64,000 nucleotides of DNA from Sphingomonas taxi. Lineage in GTDB: Bacteria > Pseudomonadota > Alphaproteobacteria > Sphingomonadales > Sphingomonadaceae. The position numbers were made by a program, and so were the translations under genes. Under the pieces are notes generated by a model. That model searched no databases, was not told where the DNA came from, and worked only from the letters and a program-made list of their open reading frames with translations. Position 1 is the stretch's first letter. The number at the start of each line of letters is the position of its first letter. The DNA lies in contig NZ_CP009571.1 in NCBI RefSeq assembly GCF_000764535.1, forward strand, positions 3,341,001-3,405,000, read 5' to 3'. Below are positions 38,968 through 47,270 of this stretch, in pieces.

Positions 38968-40230
38968 ATGGCACGCATCGTGATGAAGTTCGGCGGCACG
39001 TCGATGGCCGGGATCGAGCGCATCAGGAGCGTCGCCGCGCGCGTCAAACGCGAGGTCGAGGCGGGCAATCAGGTCGCGGTGGTCGTCTCGGCGATGGCGG
39101 GCGAGACCGACCGGCTGGTCGGCTTCTGCCGCGAGGCCTCGTCGCTCTACGATCCGCGCGAATATGACGTCGTCGTCGCCGCGGGCGAACAGATCACCAG
39201 CGGGCTGCTCGCGATCGCCTTGCAGGCGGCGGGCGTGCCGGCGCGCTCGTGGCTCGGCTGGCAATTGCCGATCCATACCGACGACGCGCACGCCAAGGCG
39301 CGGATCGGCAGCATCGAGGTCGACGCGCTCAACGCCAGCATGGCGGCGGGCGAGGTCGCGGTGATCCCCGGTTTCCAGGGCCTGTCGGACGACGGCCGCG
39401 TCACCACGCTCGGCCGCGGCGGTTCGGACACGTCGGCGGTGGCGGTGGCGGCGGCGATGAAGGCCGACCGTTGCGACATCTACACCGACGTCGACGGCGT
39501 CTACACCACCGACCCGCGCATCGTGCCGCGCGCGCGCAAGCTCAACAAGGTGACGTACGAAGAGATGCTGGAACTCGCCAGCGTCGGCGCGAAGGTGTTG
39601 CAGACCCGTTCGGTCGGCCTCGCGATGAAGGAACAGGTCCGCGTCCAGGTGCTCTCGTCCTTCACCGGACCCGAGGCGCCGATGGCGGACACATTGCCCG
39701 GTACGATGATCGTGGGCGAAGAGGAGATCGACGACGTGGAACGCCAGCTCATCACGGGTATCGCGCACGACAAGAACGAGGCGAAGATCACGCTGACCAG
39801 CGTCCCCGACCAGCCGGGCGCGGTGTCGGCGATCTTCGAGCCGCTCGCCGCGGCGAACATCAACGTCGACATGATCATCCAGAATATCGCGCACAACCAC
39901 GGCTCGACCGACGTCACCTTCACCGTGCCGTCCGCCGATCTGGCGCGCAGCCTTGAGGCGCTCAACCAGGCGCGCGAGACGATCGGCTTCGCCGAACTGG
40001 TCCACGACACGCGCGTCGCCAAGGTCTCGGTGGTCGGCGTCGGCATGCGCAGCCATGCCGGCGTCGCCAGCACGATGTTCACCACGCTCGGCAAGCGCGG
40101 CATCAACATCCAGGCGATCTCGACCAGCGAGATCAAGGTCAGCGTGCTGATCCACGAGGACGAGACCGAACTCGCCGTCCGCATGCTGCACACCGCCTAC
40201 GGCCTCGACGCCGCGGACGCCGCCGCGTGA
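38968..40230 (+). CDS. lysC: aspartate kinase
   Basis: A 420-residue enzyme phosphorylating aspartate at the head of the Lys/Thr/Met pathway. The kinase domain opens with MKFGGTSM, and the LGRGGSDTSAVA and DVDGVYTTDPR segments are intact. Two C-terminal ACT domains (about 265-335 and 345-410) with VPDQPG and GVGMRSHAG imply feedback inhibition. The ATG at 38968 follows AAGGAG with long spacing. The stop overlaps the next GTG. Confidence 0.97.
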   Translation: MARIVMKFGGTSMAGIERIRSVAARVKREVEAGNQVAVVVSAMAGETDRLVGFCREASSLYDPREYDVVVAAGEQITSGLLAIALQAAGVPARSWLGWQLPIHTDDAHAKARIGSIEVDALNASMAAGEVAVIPGFQGLSDDGRVTTLGRGGSDTSAVAVAAAMKADRCDIYTDVDGVYTTDPRIVPRARKLNKVTYEEMLELASVGAKVLQTRSVGLAMKEQVRVQVLSSFTGPEAPMADTLPGTMIVGEEEIDDVERQLITGIAHDKNEAKITLTSVPDQPGAVSAIFEPLAAANINVDMIIQNIAHNHGSTDVTFTVPSADLARSLEALNQARETIGFAELVHDTRVAKVSVVGVGMRSHAGVASTMFTTLGKRGINIQAISTSEIKVSVLIHEDETELAVRMLHTAYGLDAADAAA

Positions 40231-41246
40231 CCGTCGGCCAGGAGCGTTTGCAGCGCCGTATGGCGCGCGGCGCCGCCTTCCTCGGATCGGACGTCGCGAT
40301 CATGGCGGGCGCCATGTCGTGGGTGTCGGAGCGCAACCTCGTCTCGGCGATGTCGAACGCCGGCGGCTTCGGCGTGATCGCCTGCGGCGCGATGACGCCC
40401 GAGCTGCTCGACGCCGAGATCGCCGCGACGAAGGCGATGACGGACAAGCCGTTCGGGGTGAACCTCATCACCATGCATCCGGCGCTGTTCGACCTGATCG
40501 CGGTATGCACCAAACATGGGGTCGGCCATGTCGTGCTCGCCGGCGGCCTGCCGCCCAAGGGCTCGCTCGAGGCGATCAAGGCGGGCGGTGCCAAGGTGAT
40601 CTGCTTCGCGCCGACGCTGGCGCTCGCCAAGAAGCTGATCCGCTCGGGCGTCGATGCGCTGGTGATCGAGGGGATGGAGGCGGGCGGCCATATCGGTCCC
40701 GTCTCGACCAGCGTGCTCGCGCAGGAAATGCTGCCCGAGATCGCCGAATCGGTACCGGTGTTCGTCGCCGGCGGCATCGGTCGCGGCGAGGCGATCGCCG
40801 GCTATCTCGACATGGGCGCGGCGGGCGTCCAGCTCGGCACGCGCTTCGTCTGCGCGACCGAATCGATCGCCCACGCCAATTTCAAGAAGGCATTCATCCG
40901 CGCTTCGGCGCGCGATGCGGTGGCGAGCGTCCAGCTCGACCCGCGGCTGCCGGTGATCCCGGTGCGTGCACTCAAGAATGCGGGCGGCGAATTGTTCACC
41001 GCCAAGCAGCGCGAGGTGGCGCTGAGCCTCGACGAGGGCGCGGTCGCGATGGGCGAGGCGCAATTGCAGATCGAACATTATTGGGCGGGCGCGCTGCGCC
41101 GCGCGGTGATCGACGGCGACGTCGAGCACGGCTCGGTGATGGCCGGCCAGTCGGTCGGCATGGTGACGAAAGAAGAACCGATCGCCGAGATCATCGGCGC
41201 GCTGGTCGCCGAGGCAGCGGCGGCGCTGGAGAAAAGGGCGGGGTGA
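40227..41246 (+). CDS. nitronate monooxygenase / NAD(P)H:flavin oxidoreductase family
   Basis: A 339-residue FMN TIM-barrel enzyme of the 2-nitropropane dioxygenase family. FMN-binding segments include IMAGAMSWVSE, NAGGFGVIACG, the phosphate-binding AGGIGRGEAI and GAAGVQLGTRF. The GTG start overlaps the lysC stop (GTGA). The coupling to aspartate kinase is striking but the product does not suggest a biosynthetic step; activity on nitronates or as a quinone reductase are both possible. Confidence 0.88.
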   Translation: MTVGQERLQRRMARGAAFLGSDVAIMAGAMSWVSERNLVSAMSNAGGFGVIACGAMTPELLDAEIAATKAMTDKPFGVNLITMHPALFDLIAVCTKHGVGHVVLAGGLPPKGSLEAIKAGGAKVICFAPTLALAKKLIRSGVDALVIEGMEAGGHIGPVSTSVLAQEMLPEIAESVPVFVAGGIGRGEAIAGYLDMGAAGVQLGTRFVCATESIAHANFKKAFIRASARDAVASVQLDPRLPVIPVRALKNAGGELFTAKQREVALSLDEGAVAMGEAQLQIEHYWAGALRRAVIDGDVEHGSVMAGQSVGMVTKEEPIAEIIGALVAEAAAALEKRAG

Positions 41247-41251
41247 GCATT

Positions 41252-41371
41252 CCTCCCCGGCTCGGCGAGGTGGCGCGGCGAAGCGGTGACGGAGGGGGGC
41301 TTCCGCAAGCGCAACGTGCGTGGAAGCCCCCCTCCACCAGCTACGCCGGTCCCCCCCCGTGCCGGGGAGGA
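41252..41371. repeat. family B palindromic element
   Basis: About 120 bases with outer ends ATTCCTCCCCGGC...GTGCCGGGGAGGAATTG, plus GTGACGGAGGGGG and CCCCCTCCACCAG inside. It lies downstream of the flavin enzyme. It is the shortest copy, lacking the extended centre of the others. Confidence 0.85.
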
Positions 41372-41446
41372 ATTGTTCGTCGCTTACTGCGCGTTAACCA
41401 TTTCTGCCGCAGAGTCTGACCGGCCGGGGGGCAGGGAAGGACTGCG

Positions 41447-42202
41447 ATGCGCCATATCATAGCTCTCACCGGCGTCGGTCTGGCGCTGCTCGCCGGTTGC
41501 GCGGTCAGGCCGAAGGTGGTCGCGGTCGCGCCGCCGCCGGTCCCCGTAGCGCCCACGCCGGTCGCGCTTGCGATGCCGAAGGGCGCCTATGTCGGGATGC
41601 AGATCCCGACGCTGATGGGCGACGGTCGCTATGCTACGCCCAATCGCAACCTGTCCGCCGACGGGGCCGTCTGGCATCTGCGCGCCGCGCTCAACGTCGC
41701 CGCGCTCGCCTGCCGCGGGCCGGACGAAGCGGCGATCATCGCCGGCTACAATGCGCTGATCGCGCAGCAGAAGGTCGTCCTGAACGGCGCTCAGACGCGG
41801 CTCACCGCCGAATATAAGGCGGCGGGCGGCGACTGGCAGGATCGCTACGACGACCAGATGACGCGGCTCTACAATTTCTTCTCGCAAAGCCAGGCGCGCG
41901 AGCCGTTCTGCAACGCCGCGGCGGCGACGCTCGCCGATGGCGCGACGGTGACCGCCGCCGATCTGCCCGCTTTCGCGCAAGGCCGGCTGGCGGTGCTGGA
42001 GAAGCCGTTCACCGATTTCTACGCCGCCTATGACGCGTGGCGCGCCGAACGCGCCGCCGCGACTCGTATGGCGATGGCCACCACCGCGCCGCCGCGCGCA
42101 TTGGTGGTGCAGGCGGTCCCCGCCGCCGCGCCGCCACCACGCCCGCGGCTCGAACTCGACCCCAGCGTGTTCGTCGATACCAGCACCACCGTCACGCGCT
42201 GA
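41447..42202 (+). CDS. lipoprotein of unknown function
   Basis: A 251-residue protein with a type II signal peptide and lipobox LLAGC (Cys at about residue 18), then a Pro/Val-rich linker (VAPPPVPVAPTPVAL). A helical middle region with Cys residues (ALACRGPDE and EPFCNAAA) could form a disulfide. The C-terminal tail is Ala/Pro-rich. No family is recognised. Its end overlaps the convergent Xre gene by 11 bases. Confidence 0.82.
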   Translation: MRHIIALTGVGLALLAGCAVRPKVVAVAPPPVPVAPTPVALAMPKGAYVGMQIPTLMGDGRYATPNRNLSADGAVWHLRAALNVAALACRGPDEAAIIAGYNALIAQQKVVLNGAQTRLTAEYKAAGGDWQDRYDDQMTRLYNFFSQSQAREPFCNAAAATLADGATVTAADLPAFAQGRLAVLEKPFTDFYAAYDAWRAERAAATRMAMATTAPPRALVVQAVPAAAPPPRPRLELDPSVFVDTSTTVTR

Positions 42203-42398
42203 TCCGGAACAATGCCTCCACAGGGCGGTCGAGTACGGCCGCCAGTTTCAATGCGAGGATCGTCGAGGGGACGAACACGCCGTTCTCAACCGTGTTGATC
42301 GTCTTGCGGCTGACCCCGGCCCGCTCCGCGAGCGCCGCCTGCGTCAGGCCGAGCCGCTCGCGTTCCTCCTTGAGGCTGTTGAGGAGGATTTCGTTCAT
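42192..42398 (-). CDS. small Xre-family HTH regulator
   Basis: A 68-residue Cro/C1-type protein consisting of little but the helix-turn-helix (LGLTQAALAERAGVSRKTIN, residues about 16-35, then VENG). The remaining residues form the fifth helix of the fold. It is coupled to an upstream membrane-protein gene (ATGA), and the pair is read from a region with a quadruple 6-mer operator. It likely represses its own unit, an inference from architecture. Confidence 0.92.
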   Translation of the reverse strand: MNEILLNSLKEERERLGLTQAALAERAGVSRKTINTVENGVFVPSTILALKLAAVLDRPVEALFRISA

Positions 42399-42805
42399 CG
42401 CGCCGCGCGCAATTCGAGCGTTGCGAAGCTGACGAGGGTCGCGACCAGCGTTGCCGTGAGGATGGTGCGCGCGGTAAGGATCGCGGTCATCGGTAAGAGC
42501 GTGGCGAGGAGCGACAGGAGAAGCGCCGCGACGAGGGCGGCCCAGAATCCGCTGGTGATCGCCATCGCCCGATGCTGACGCGTCGATTCATCGTTGACCA
42601 GCGCTTTGAGTCGTCGAGACCGGAGCAGGCCGACGGTAAAGATATTGGCGGCCGCCAGTCCGATCGTGACGAACCAGGGCAGCAGGCGCACCGGATCGTT
42701 TTCCCGCCCCGTGATGACGAGCGAAAACACCAGCACGATCGCTAGCAGATAGAAGATGATGGCGCGTTGCATTGAAACGCGTTCGGCCTTGTCGATATCA
42801 CCCAC
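42395..42805 (-). CDS. four-helix membrane protein coupled to the Xre regulator
   Basis: A 136-residue protein with four predicted membrane helices (about residues 13-30, 38-58, 78-100 and 103-125) and short loops. The GTG at 42805 is chosen because AGGAGG lies five bases upstream; the longer frame to 42859 would run through the operator. Small Xre plus membrane-protein pairs are widespread and largely uncharacterised. It may sense or be the effector of the regulator. Confidence 0.8.
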   Translation of the reverse strand: MGDIDKAERVSMQRAIIFYLLAIVLVFSLVITGRENDPVRLLPWFVTIGLAAANIFTVGLLRSRRLKALVNDESTRQHRAMAITSGFWAALVAALLLSLLATLLPMTAILTARTILTATLVATLVSFATLELRAAR

Positions 42806-42815
42806 GTCAACCTCC

Positions 42816-42851
42816 TGTAACTCACAGGTTACATGTAACCCATGCGTTACA
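42816..42851. promoter_or_regulatory. four-box operator in the Xre module / ybgC divergent region
   Basis: Four 6-mers in exact phase: TGTAAC (42816-42821), N6, GTTACA (42828-42833), TGTAAC (42834-42839), N6, GTTACA (42846-42851). That is two tandem inverted repeats joined back to back, with a central perfect palindrome GGTTACATGTAACC. A leftward promoter is embedded: TTGACG (42859-42854) and TACATG (42837-42832) with 16-base spacing. The ybgC start is 51 bases to the right. Confidence 0.8.
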
Positions 42852-42901
42852 TCCGTCAACAGGGTTCCCCCTGCGCGCAGGTTCGGTTAACGCCGGCCGT
42901 G

Positions 42902-43360
42902 ATGAGGGACGAGGACCAGCCGCAGGCAGGACGCTTCTTGGGAGCCGAGCATCGCTTCGCGGTGCGCGTCTACTTCGAGGACACCGATCTGTCGGGCGTC
43001 GTCTATCACGCCAATTACCTGCGCTACATGGAGCGTGCGCGCTCCGACATGCTGCGCCTCGCCGGCATCGACCAGCGCGCCACGCATGACGCGGGCGAGG
43101 GCGCCTATGCCGTCGCCGATCTCGCCATCCGCTATCGTGCACCGGCGCGGCTCGACGATGCGCTGCTCGTCGTCAGCCGCGTGATCGCCGTGCGCGCCGC
43201 CAGCGTCGTCATTCATCACACAGTCAGGCGCGGTTCGCTTGTCTTGGCGGAGGCCGAGGTCACGGTGGCGCTGGTCGCGCCGTCGGGGCGGCCGAAGCGT
43301 CAACCGGCCGCCTGGACGGATATCTACCAAAGCCTGATCTGGCAGGGGACCAATTCATGA
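42902..43360 (+). CDS. ybgC: acyl-CoA thioesterase YbgC (tol-pal associated)
   Basis: A 152-residue hot-dog-fold thioesterase. The 4HBT active-site segment is YFEDTDLSGVVYHANYLRYME with the catalytic Asp in EDTD. The ATG at 42902 is used; an ATG at 42842 is open but lies in the operator. The stop overlaps tolQ (ATGA). In other bacteria YbgC hydrolyses short or long acyl-CoA and is linked to phospholipid metabolism at the cell envelope. Confidence 0.93.
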   Translation: MRDEDQPQAGRFLGAEHRFAVRVYFEDTDLSGVVYHANYLRYMERARSDMLRLAGIDQRATHDAGEGAYAVADLAIRYRAPARLDDALLVVSRVIAVRAASVVIHHTVRRGSLVLAEAEVTVALVAPSGRPKRQPAAWTDIYQSLIWQGTNS

Positions 43361-44049
43361 ATCCGGTGTTCAACATGGATGCGGCGACGCTGTCGCCTGT
43401 CGCGCTCTTCCTCCAGGCCGATCTCGTGGTGAAGTTCGTGATGGCCGGGCTGCTGCTCGCCAGCATCTGGACCTGGGCGCTGATCATCGCCTTCTGGCGG
43501 CGGCTCGGCCGCATCCGCAAGGGCATGGCCGGGTTCGAACGCGACTTCTGGAAAGCGGAGGATATCGACGCCTTCTACAAGGCGGAGGCGGACAAGGACC
43601 TGCCCTCGGCGCGGGTATTCGTCGCCGGCGTGAAGGAATGGCGCCGCTCGACCGCGGGCGGCTCGATCGACAAGGGCGGCACGCGCGAGCGGCTCGCGAC
43701 CGCGATGGGCGCGGCGGCGGCGCTGGAGATCGACACGATCTCCGACCGGCTCAACATCCTCGCGACGATCGGCTCGGTAGCGCCGTTCGTCGGGCTGTTC
43801 GGCACCGTCTGGGGGATCATGCGCAGCTTCACGGGGATCGCGCAGGCGCAGAATTCCTCGCTGGCGGTGGTCGCGCCGGGCATCGCCGAGGCGCTGTTCG
43901 CGACCGCGATCGGCCTGTTCGCGGCGATTCCTGCGGTGATCGCCTACAATCGCTTCAGCCACGGCGTGAACCGCATCGAGGCGGCACTGAACCGCTTCGC
44001 CGACGGCTTCCACACGACGCTGTCGCGCCAGCTGGACAGCGGGCGCTGA
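43357..44049 (+). CDS. tolQ: Tol-Pal system protein TolQ
   Basis: A 230-residue inner-membrane motor protein of the MotA/TolQ/ExbB family with three membrane helices (about 24-45, 133-155 and 168-190). TIGSVAPFVGLFGTVWGIM and the following helix hold the conserved proton-channel residues. It powers TolA using the proton gradient to keep the outer membrane constricted during division. Start coupled to ybgC. Confidence 0.96.
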   Translation: MNPVFNMDAATLSPVALFLQADLVVKFVMAGLLLASIWTWALIIAFWRRLGRIRKGMAGFERDFWKAEDIDAFYKAEADKDLPSARVFVAGVKEWRRSTAGGSIDKGGTRERLATAMGAAAALEIDTISDRLNILATIGSVAPFVGLFGTVWGIMRSFTGIAQAQNSSLAVVAPGIAEALFATAIGLFAAIPAVIAYNRFSHGVNRIEAALNRFADGFHTTLSRQLDSGR

Positions 44050-44053
44050 TCCG

Positions 44054-44494
44054 ATGGGCATGAATCTCCCATCCAACCGGGGGCGCGGGCGGCGGGCGCC
44101 GGTCGCCGATATCAACGTCACGCCGCTGGTCGACGTGATGCTGGTGCTGCTGATCATCTTCATGGTGACCGCGCCGCTGCTCACCGCCGGCGTGCCGGTC
44201 AATTTGCCCGACAGCCGCGCCAAGGCGCTCGATCAGGACCAGAAGCCGGTGCAGCTCTCGCTCGACGCGAGCGGCAAGCTGTTCCTCGACGACGAGGAGA
44301 TCGGCGAGGCGGCGCTGCCGCAGCGGCTGGAACAGATCGCCGCGGTCCAGGCCGGCGGACAACCGCCGCAGATCTTCCTGCGCGCCGATCGCGCGCTCGA
44401 TTACGGGCGGGTGATGCGGGTGATGGGCGAACTCAACCGCGCCGGGCTCAACCGCGTCTCGCTGCTGACGGTTGAAGGCGGAAGCGCGCGCTGA
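44054..44494 (+). CDS. tolR: Tol-Pal system protein TolR
   Basis: A 146-residue ExbD/TolR protein. One membrane helix (VDVMLVLLIIFMVTAPLL) contains the key Asp of the proton path in PLVDVM, followed by a periplasmic domain. It is four bases after tolQ, and its stop overlaps tolA (TGATG). TolR joins TolQ in the stator complex and binds peptidoglycan. Confidence 0.95.
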   Translation: MGMNLPSNRGRGRRAPVADINVTPLVDVMLVLLIIFMVTAPLLTAGVPVNLPDSRAKALDQDQKPVQLSLDASGKLFLDDEEIGEAALPQRLEQIAAVQAGGQPPQIFLRADRALDYGRVMRVMGELNRAGLNRVSLLTVEGGSAR

Positions 44495-45519
44495 TGGATC
44501 GGGCGGAGAAGATCGGACTGGGCGTTGCGGTCGTCGGGCATGTCGTGCTCTTCGGCCTGCTGTCGGTCGGCTTTCTTGCGACGCCCAATCCGCAGAAGTT
44601 GCAGCAGACCCCGATGGAGGTCAGCCTGGTCAAGGACGTCGCGCTCGAGGCGACCGCGCCGCAGGCGGTGACGCCGCCGGCGCAGTCGATCGCGCCCGAG
44701 GAAGGCGAGCCGGAAGACGCTGCGCCGCCGCCCGAGCCCGCTGCGGAGCCGGCACCCGAGCCCGAACCCGCGCCGCCCGCACCCGCCCCGAAGCCGGCGC
44801 CCGCCAAACCGGCTCCGCCCAAGCCCGCGCCGCCGAAACCGGCGCCCGCACCCGCGCCCAAGCCGGCCCCGGTCAAGCCGCAGCCCAAGCCCAGGCCTGC
44901 GGCGGAGGCGCCGGCCAAGCCGTCGCCCAAGCCCGCGCCTGCCAAGCAACTGGCCAAGCCGGCAAAGGCCGCACCGGAGAAGCCCGCCGCCAAGGCACCT
45001 GCCGCTCCCGCCAAGACTGCGGGCAAGCCGTCGACCGCACCGGCCAAGCCCGCCGCTGCCAAGGGATCGGGCAGCAGCGAGAGCGCGAAGACCGCCAAGC
45101 CGCGCGGCTCGCGCCTCGGCTCGGACTTCCTCGCCGGGCTGACCAGCGATCCGTCGCCGAGCAAGTCGACCGCGCCGCGCGCCGCCAAGATCGACGGCCG
45201 CGCGATGGCGTCGATCGTCCAGGCGATCGCGCGCCAGATCCAGCCCTGCGCCGACCGGCAGGTCAATCCGGGGCCGGGCGCCAATGAGATCGTGACGACG
45301 CTCAACCTGCGCCTCAACGAGGACGGCACGCTCGCCGCGACGCCGCGGATGGTCCGCCAGTCGGGCGTCACCGACGAGAACGAGCGCTACAAGCAGCGCG
45401 TCGTCGATCTCGGCGTGGCGGCGTTCAAGGGCTGCGCGCCGCTCAAGCTGCCGGCCGAATATTATTCGACGCCGTCGGGCGGGTGGAACAACATCAACTT
45501 CCAGTGGAAGCTGCAGTGA
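44494..45519 (+). CDS. tolA: Tol-Pal system protein TolA
   Basis: A 341-residue protein with an N-terminal membrane anchor (IGLGVAVVGHVVLFGLLSV), a long Pro/Ala/Lys-rich spacer (about residues 65-235, full of PAPKPAP-type repeats) and a C-terminal TolA/TonB-like domain (about 236-341) with two cysteines. The helical Ala/Lys/Glu spacer of the E. coli protein is replaced by an extended PK-rich rod. It links TolQR to TolB/Pal. Downstream lie long palindromes rather than tolB directly. Confidence 0.93.
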   Translation: MDRAEKIGLGVAVVGHVVLFGLLSVGFLATPNPQKLQQTPMEVSLVKDVALEATAPQAVTPPAQSIAPEEGEPEDAAPPPEPAAEPAPEPEPAPPAPAPKPAPAKPAPPKPAPPKPAPAPAPKPAPVKPQPKPRPAAEAPAKPSPKPAPAKQLAKPAKAAPEKPAAKAPAAPAKTAGKPSTAPAKPAAAKGSGSSESAKTAKPRGSRLGSDFLAGLTSDPSPSKSTAPRAAKIDGRAMASIVQAIARQIQPCADRQVNPGPGANEIVTTLNLRLNEDGTLAATPRMVRQSGVTDENERYKQRVVDLGVAAFKGCAPLKLPAEYYSTPSGGWNNINFQWKLQ

Positions 45520-45838
45520 TGGGCGCGGGGCATCTTTCTTCCCGCGTTCGTGCTGAGCTTGTCGAAGCACCGGCGCGCCATCGGAGCGGTCCCCTCGTGG
45601 CACGCGCCCTTCGACGGGCTCAGGGCGAACGGGGGGGTGGGGCGTTTCGTCTCGCTCCTTTCCGTCACCCCGGCCTCGAGCCGGGGTCCCGCTTTTCCCC
45701 GCTGTCGATGGACGGCAGCGGGACCCCGGCTCGAGGCCGGGGTGACGGGCTGGTCCGGAGAGGTCCGGAACGAGTCCGGGATGACGGCAAGTTTGTGGTA
45801 AGCGGCATCCATATCGCTCGCGAAAAGGGTTTGAGGTC
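45520..45838. other. tolA-tolB intergenic palindromes
   Basis: A 319-base gap with no gene. It has a family A palindrome (45543-45633) and a family C element whose 30-base arms (45663-45692 and 45718-45747) are exact complements around a 25-base centre. A strong stem would form in the transcript between the tolQRA and tolB-pal halves. A partial third motif (GGTCCGGAGAGGTCCGGA, 45750-45768) follows. Confidence 0.85.
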
Positions 45839-47215
45839 ATGATCCGGTCGTTGCTCATCGCGCTCAGCGTCACCACCGCCGTCCCGGCGTTCGCGCAGGA
45901 CGCGCCCGCGCCGGCACCGCAGCAGCAGCCGGCGACCCCGGCGGGGCAGGAGGCCGCGCCGCTCGAAGTGTCGGTGACCGGCGGCGTCTCGGCGCCGATG
46001 CCGATCGCCATCCCCGCGATGCCGACCGCGCAGGTCGTGTCGACCCCGGCGGGCGCCACCGACGTGCTCGGCCGCCAGATGGCCGAGATCATCGCCAACG
46101 ATCTCAAGAACTCCGGCCTGTTCACGCCCTTGGGCGCGGGTCAGCTCCGCCCCGTCGGTTTTCAGGAGGTCAACGCCCCCGCCTTCGATTATTGGGGCGG
46201 CACCGGCGCGCAGGCTCTGGTGCAGGGCTTCGTCCGCGCCACCGGCGACGGCAATCTGACGATCGGCTGCTATCTCTACGACGTCTTTTCGAAGGTCGAG
46301 CTGACCCGCTCGGGCTTCGTCGTCTCGCCGTCCGACTGGCGGCGCGCCGGCCACAAATGCGCCGACATGGTCTATGCGCGGCTGACCGGCGAAGGCCCCT
46401 ATTTCGACAGCCGCGTCGTCTACGTCTCGGAAACCGGGCCGAAGGGCAAGCGCGTCAAGCGGCTCGCGATCATGGATCAGGACGGCGCCAACCACCGCTT
46501 CCTGACCAATGGCCAGTCGATCGTGCTGACGCCGCGCTTCGCGCCCAACCAGCAGTCGATCGTCTATATGAGCTACGAGAACGACAAGCCGTCGATCTAC
46601 GTCTACGATCTCGGCTCGGGCCGGCCGCGCCGCGTGGTGCAGAATGCGGCGCTGACCTTCGCGCCGCGCTTCTCGCCCGACGGCCGCTGGATCCTGTTCT
46701 CGATGGCGCAGGGCGGCAATACCGACATCTATCGCGTTTCGGCGCAGGGTGGCACCCCGCAGCGGCTGACCAGCTCGCCGGGCATCGACACCGGCGGCAG
46801 CTATTCGCCCGACGGCGCGCGCATCGTCTTCGAGAGCGATCGTTCGGGCGGCCAGCAGATCTACGTCATGAACGCCGACGGCTCGGGCCAGCAGCGGATC
46901 AGCTTCGGCGGCGGCCGCTATGCGACGCCGGTGTGGAGCCCGCGCGGCGACCTGATCGCCTTCACCAAATTGGGTGGCGCGTTCCGCATCGGTACGATGT
47001 CGCCGTCGGGCGGTGGCGAGAAGATCCTCACCGGCGGCCAGGACGAGGGGCCGAGCTGGTCGCCCAACGGCCGCGTCATCACTTTCTACCGCAGCGGCCA
47101 GGGTAGCGGCGGCAAGGCCGATCTGTGGATGGTCGACCTCACCGGACAGGTCGAGCGCAGGATTCCGACGCCGCTCGACGGGTCTGACCCGGCCTGGGGA
47201 CCGCTGCGGCCGTAA
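45839..47215 (+). CDS. tolB: Tol-Pal system protein TolB
   Basis: A 458-residue periplasmic protein with a signal peptide (LLIALSVTTAVPAFAQD) and a Pro/Gln/Ala linker before the N-terminal domain. The C-terminal beta-propeller shows WD40-like PD40 repeats (SPDGRWILFS, SPDGARIVFES, SPRGDLIAFT, SPNGRVITFY). TolB bridges TolA and Pal. Weak ribosome site (TTGAGGTC) before the ATG. Confidence 0.96.
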   Translation: MIRSLLIALSVTTAVPAFAQDAPAPAPQQQPATPAGQEAAPLEVSVTGGVSAPMPIAIPAMPTAQVVSTPAGATDVLGRQMAEIIANDLKNSGLFTPLGAGQLRPVGFQEVNAPAFDYWGGTGAQALVQGFVRATGDGNLTIGCYLYDVFSKVELTRSGFVVSPSDWRRAGHKCADMVYARLTGEGPYFDSRVVYVSETGPKGKRVKRLAIMDQDGANHRFLTNGQSIVLTPRFAPNQQSIVYMSYENDKPSIYVYDLGSGRPRRVVQNAALTFAPRFSPDGRWILFSMAQGGNTDIYRVSAQGGTPQRLTSSPGIDTGGSYSPDGARIVFESDRSGGQQIYVMNADGSGQQRISFGGGRYATPVWSPRGDLIAFTKLGGAFRIGTMSPSGGGEKILTGGQDEGPSWSPNGRVITFYRSGQGSGGKADLWMVDLTGQVERRIPTPLDGSDPAWGPLRP

Positions 47216-47223
47216 CGCAGCAC

Positions 47224-47245
47224 TATAAGGTTTCGGGGGCGAAAC
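47224..47245 (+). promoter_or_regulatory. candidate -10 and leader hairpin before pal
   Basis: In the 55-base tolB-pal gap a TATAAG box (47224-47229) is followed by a 6-base GTTTCG/CGAAAC stem with a GGGG loop (47230-47245). A separate promoter or an mRNA-stabilising hairpin for pal is possible; no clear -35 is seen. Confidence 0.3.
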
Positions 47246-47270
47246 GCACTTACTCACGGGAGATACGACG

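Noticed and set aside
44700..45060. Direct repeats in tolA
   Set aside because: They encode the PK/PA-rich spacer of TolA and are coding repeats, not an array or mobile element.
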